Below, one piece after another: positions 5,718 to 6,749 of a stretch of DNA of 6,749 bases. Position numbers and translations under genes: made by a program. Below the pieces are notes generated by a model. The model had not been told where the DNA came from and searched no databases. It saw only the letters and a program-made list of their open reading frames with translations. Numbering within the stretch: the first letter of the stretch is position 1; each line of letters opens with the position of its first letter. This DNA comes from an uncultured Clostridia bacterium (GTDB lineage: Bacteria; Bacillota; Clostridia; Oscillospirales; Ruminococcaceae). The stretch lies in the NCBI GenBank assembly GCA_945835425.1, contig CAMAJC010000109.1:1-6749 (forward strand), read 5' to 3'.

Positions 5718-5746
5718 ATTATACCATATTTATGCGGCGGCTGCAA
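5718..5746 (-). promoter_or_regulatory. SigA-type promoter of the kinase/TetR unit
   Basis: The minus strand has TTGCAG (5741-5746), a 17-nt spacer and TATAAT (5718-5723). TG precedes the -10 by one base, giving an extended -10 (TGGTATAAT) that compensates for the weak -35. The leader to the ROK ATG is about 30 nt. No clean palindromic TetR operator is seen over it. Confidence 0.75.
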
Positions 5747-5798
5747 GATATAATGGAAAATGTATAAGGAACATTTTTGCGGGAAGGGCGAAACCGCG

Positions 5799-6494
5799 CT
5801 ATTCTCCAAAACCCCTGCGCAGCGTGAGGAGCGCCTTTTTCTCAATCCGTGATACATAGCTTCTGCTGATGCCCATTTTCCCGGCGATCTCCTGCTGGGT
5901 CAGGGGCTTTCCGCCGCGCAGCCCATACCGCAGGGTGATGATCTCCCGTTCCCGGTCGGGCAGCTGCCGCACGAGCTTCCGCAGCCTCTGCGCATCCAGC
6001 CGCAGGTCGATTACCTCGCCCATATCCGTCTCGTCTGCCAACAGGTCGATCAGCGTCAGCGGGTTTCCGTCCCGGTCGCTCTCGATGGGGTCGGAGAGGG
6101 AGACGTCTCTGGCGGTCTTTCGCTGGGCGCGCAGGTGCATCAGGATTTCGTTCTGGATGCACTTGGCAGCGTAGCTGGAAAAGCGAATCTTCTTTTCTGG
6201 GGAGAAGGTCTCGACCGCCTTGATCAGCCCGATGCAGCCGATGGAAAAGAGGTCGTCACCCGACCCGGATTTTGCGTATTTGCTGACGATGTGGGAGACC
6301 AGCCGCAGGTTGTGTTCAATGAGCTTCTGCCGGGCGGACAGCCGCTCCGCATCCGAACCCTGCGCCATCTGCCGGAAATATTCTGCCTCTTCCTGCGGTT
6401 TCAGTGTCCGCGGGAACACCATCCCCGCATCTCCGCGCTCGGCGTGCAGCGCCAGAAACGGCATCCGCAGCAGCATCATCAGAAACAGCCACAT
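5799..6494 (-). CDS. sigK: RNA polymerase sporulation sigma factor, SigK family
   Basis: A sigma-70-family factor of 231 aa, close to SigK length. In spore formers SigK directs late mother-cell transcription (cortex, coat, release). Region 2 runs from about 58 to 125: HNLRLVSHIV, then DLFSIGCIGLIKAVETF, then SSYAAKCIQNEILMHLRA. The linker DVSLSDPIESDRDGN (130-144) matches SigK and not SigE or SigF. Region 4 ends in the helix-turn-helix TQQEIAGKMGISRSYVSRIE (199-218). Residues 2-17 are strongly hydrophobic (Leu/Met/Phe) and precede charged AERGD, as in pro-SigK, which is cleaved by SpoIVFB; cleavage here is inferred. The frame is intact, with no skin-type prophage interruption. The start has an excellent GGAGGGAGGAG Shine-Dalgarno 6 nt upstream. 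A separate promoter follows before the ROK gene. Confidence 0.92.
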   Translation of the reverse strand: MWLFLMMLLRMPFLALHAERGDAGMVFPRTLKPQEEAEYFRQMAQGSDAERLSARQKLIEHNLRLVSHIVSKYAKSGSGDDLFSIGCIGLIKAVETFSPEKKIRFSSYAAKCIQNEILMHLRAQRKTARDVSLSDPIESDRDGNPLTLIDLLADETDMGEVIDLRLDAQRLRKLVRQLPDREREIITLRYGLRGGKPLTQQEIAGKMGISRSYVSRIEKKALLTLRRGFGE

Positions 6495-6500
6495 ACCAAT

Positions 6501-6511
6501 CTCCTCCCTCC
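6501..6511 (-). promoter_or_regulatory. Strong Shine-Dalgarno of sigK
   Basis: The minus strand reads GGAGGGAGGAG, ending 6 nt before the ATG at 6492-6494. It fixes the start that includes the hydrophobic N-terminus, rather than the internal Met25 before the conserved region. Confidence 0.75.
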
Positions 6512-6518
6512 ATTCTCC

Positions 6519-6526
6519 ACTTTATG
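6519..6526 (-). promoter_or_regulatory. Possible SigE-type -10 of sigK
   Basis: The minus strand reads CATAAAGT, seven of eight matches to the SigE -10 consensus CATACAnT. The position would give a leader of about 20 nt. I could not find a good -35 at the expected distance, nor a SpoIIID site, so this is a weak call resting on one short motif. Confidence 0.25.
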
Positions 6527-6594
6527 CACCGATGCCTGCACACAGAACCCGGACTGTCGAAACAGTGCGCTGCAATTACCCAAAGAATATTCAC

Positions 6595-6713
6595 TTGTAG
6601 CGGCGGTCTTTGACCGCCACCAGATATGCAGTAACTTCTCGTTTTTCTCTATATTGGACAATCAAGTTATGGCTTTATTTATAATCGGTGGCGACCACAG
6701 GTCGCCGCTACAA
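6595..6713. repeat. 119-bp MITE-like element with hairpin-bearing inverted ends
   Basis: The ends are a perfect 11-bp inverted repeat (TTGTAGCGGCG at 6595-6605; CGCCGCTACAA at 6703-6713). Each end also contains its own perfect 7-bp hairpin: GGCGGTC-TTT-GACCGCC (6602-6618) and GGCGACC-ACA-GGTCGCC (6690-6706). A second matching block (CGCCACC 6615-6621 with GGTGGCG 6687-6693) extends the ends inward. The roughly 60-bp centre is A+T-rich and non-coding. No clear target duplication is seen. It lies about 100 bp upstream of sigK. The end sequence resembles short palindromic repeats I recall from Clostridia genomes, unverified here. Confidence 0.7.
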
Positions 6714-6749
6714 TCTAAAGGCATGTTCTCCCTAAGTGGTTTATTTTTA

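Noticed and set aside
4689..5753. A 354-codon open frame on the plus strand opposite the ROK kinase
   Set aside because: It lies antisense to a gene with clear ROK motifs. GC-rich codon use leaves the opposite frame open. It has no recognisable domain.
5757..5798. Intrinsic terminator after sigK
   Set aside because: Only a 4-bp stem with an 11-nt loop forms, and it is followed by an A-run on the transcribed strand, so it is not a terminator in that direction.
6501..6524. Degenerate end of the porA-porB element family in the sigK leader (GGAGAATGGAGGG-type sequence)
   Set aside because: The similarity to the AGAGTGGAGAGTGG repeats is limited to purine-rich low-complexity sequence and is equally explained by the Shine-Dalgarno. 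No partner end was found.

Overview
The window looks like chromosomal DNA from an anaerobic, spore-forming Clostridium-class bacterium, most likely of the Oscillospiraceae/Ruminococcaceae type. This is inferred from three things: a ferredoxin-linked 2-oxoacid oxidoreductase, a SigK-family sporulation sigma factor, and GC-rich genes separated by A+T-rich spacers that carry small palindromic repeats. No genus can be named from the sequence alone. All genes lie on the minus strand, so transcription runs from high to low coordinates.

In transcription order: a 119-bp element with inverted ends (6595-6713) lies upstream of a sigK-like gene (5799-6494). A promoter at 5718-5746 then drives a two-gene unit: a ROK-family sugar kinase (4680-5684) overlapping a TetR-family regulator (4103-4690), closed by a strong intrinsic terminator (4001-4038). 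About 830 bp without a convincing gene follows. It holds a perfect-consensus housekeeping promoter (3761-3789) and an untranslated leader of about 480 nt built from hairpins and a duplicated 35-bp repeat.

The last unit encodes a four-subunit, probably pyruvate-specific, ferredoxin oxidoreductase in the order gamma (porG), delta (porD), alpha (porA), beta (porB). The first three genes overlap tightly. porA and porB are separated by a 307-bp MITE-like element (888-1194). porB probably starts at a TTG codon (850) and runs off the window at position 1.

The Por subunits together would cleave pyruvate to acetyl-CoA and CO2, passing electrons through Fe-S clusters in PorB and PorD to ferredoxin. 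The kinase/TetR pair looks like a small self-regulated sugar-phosphorylation unit. The SigK-like protein would direct late mother-cell gene expression in sporulation. I see no defence system, CRISPR array, tRNA, rRNA or transposase gene. The unusual content is in the intergenic elements and the por leader.
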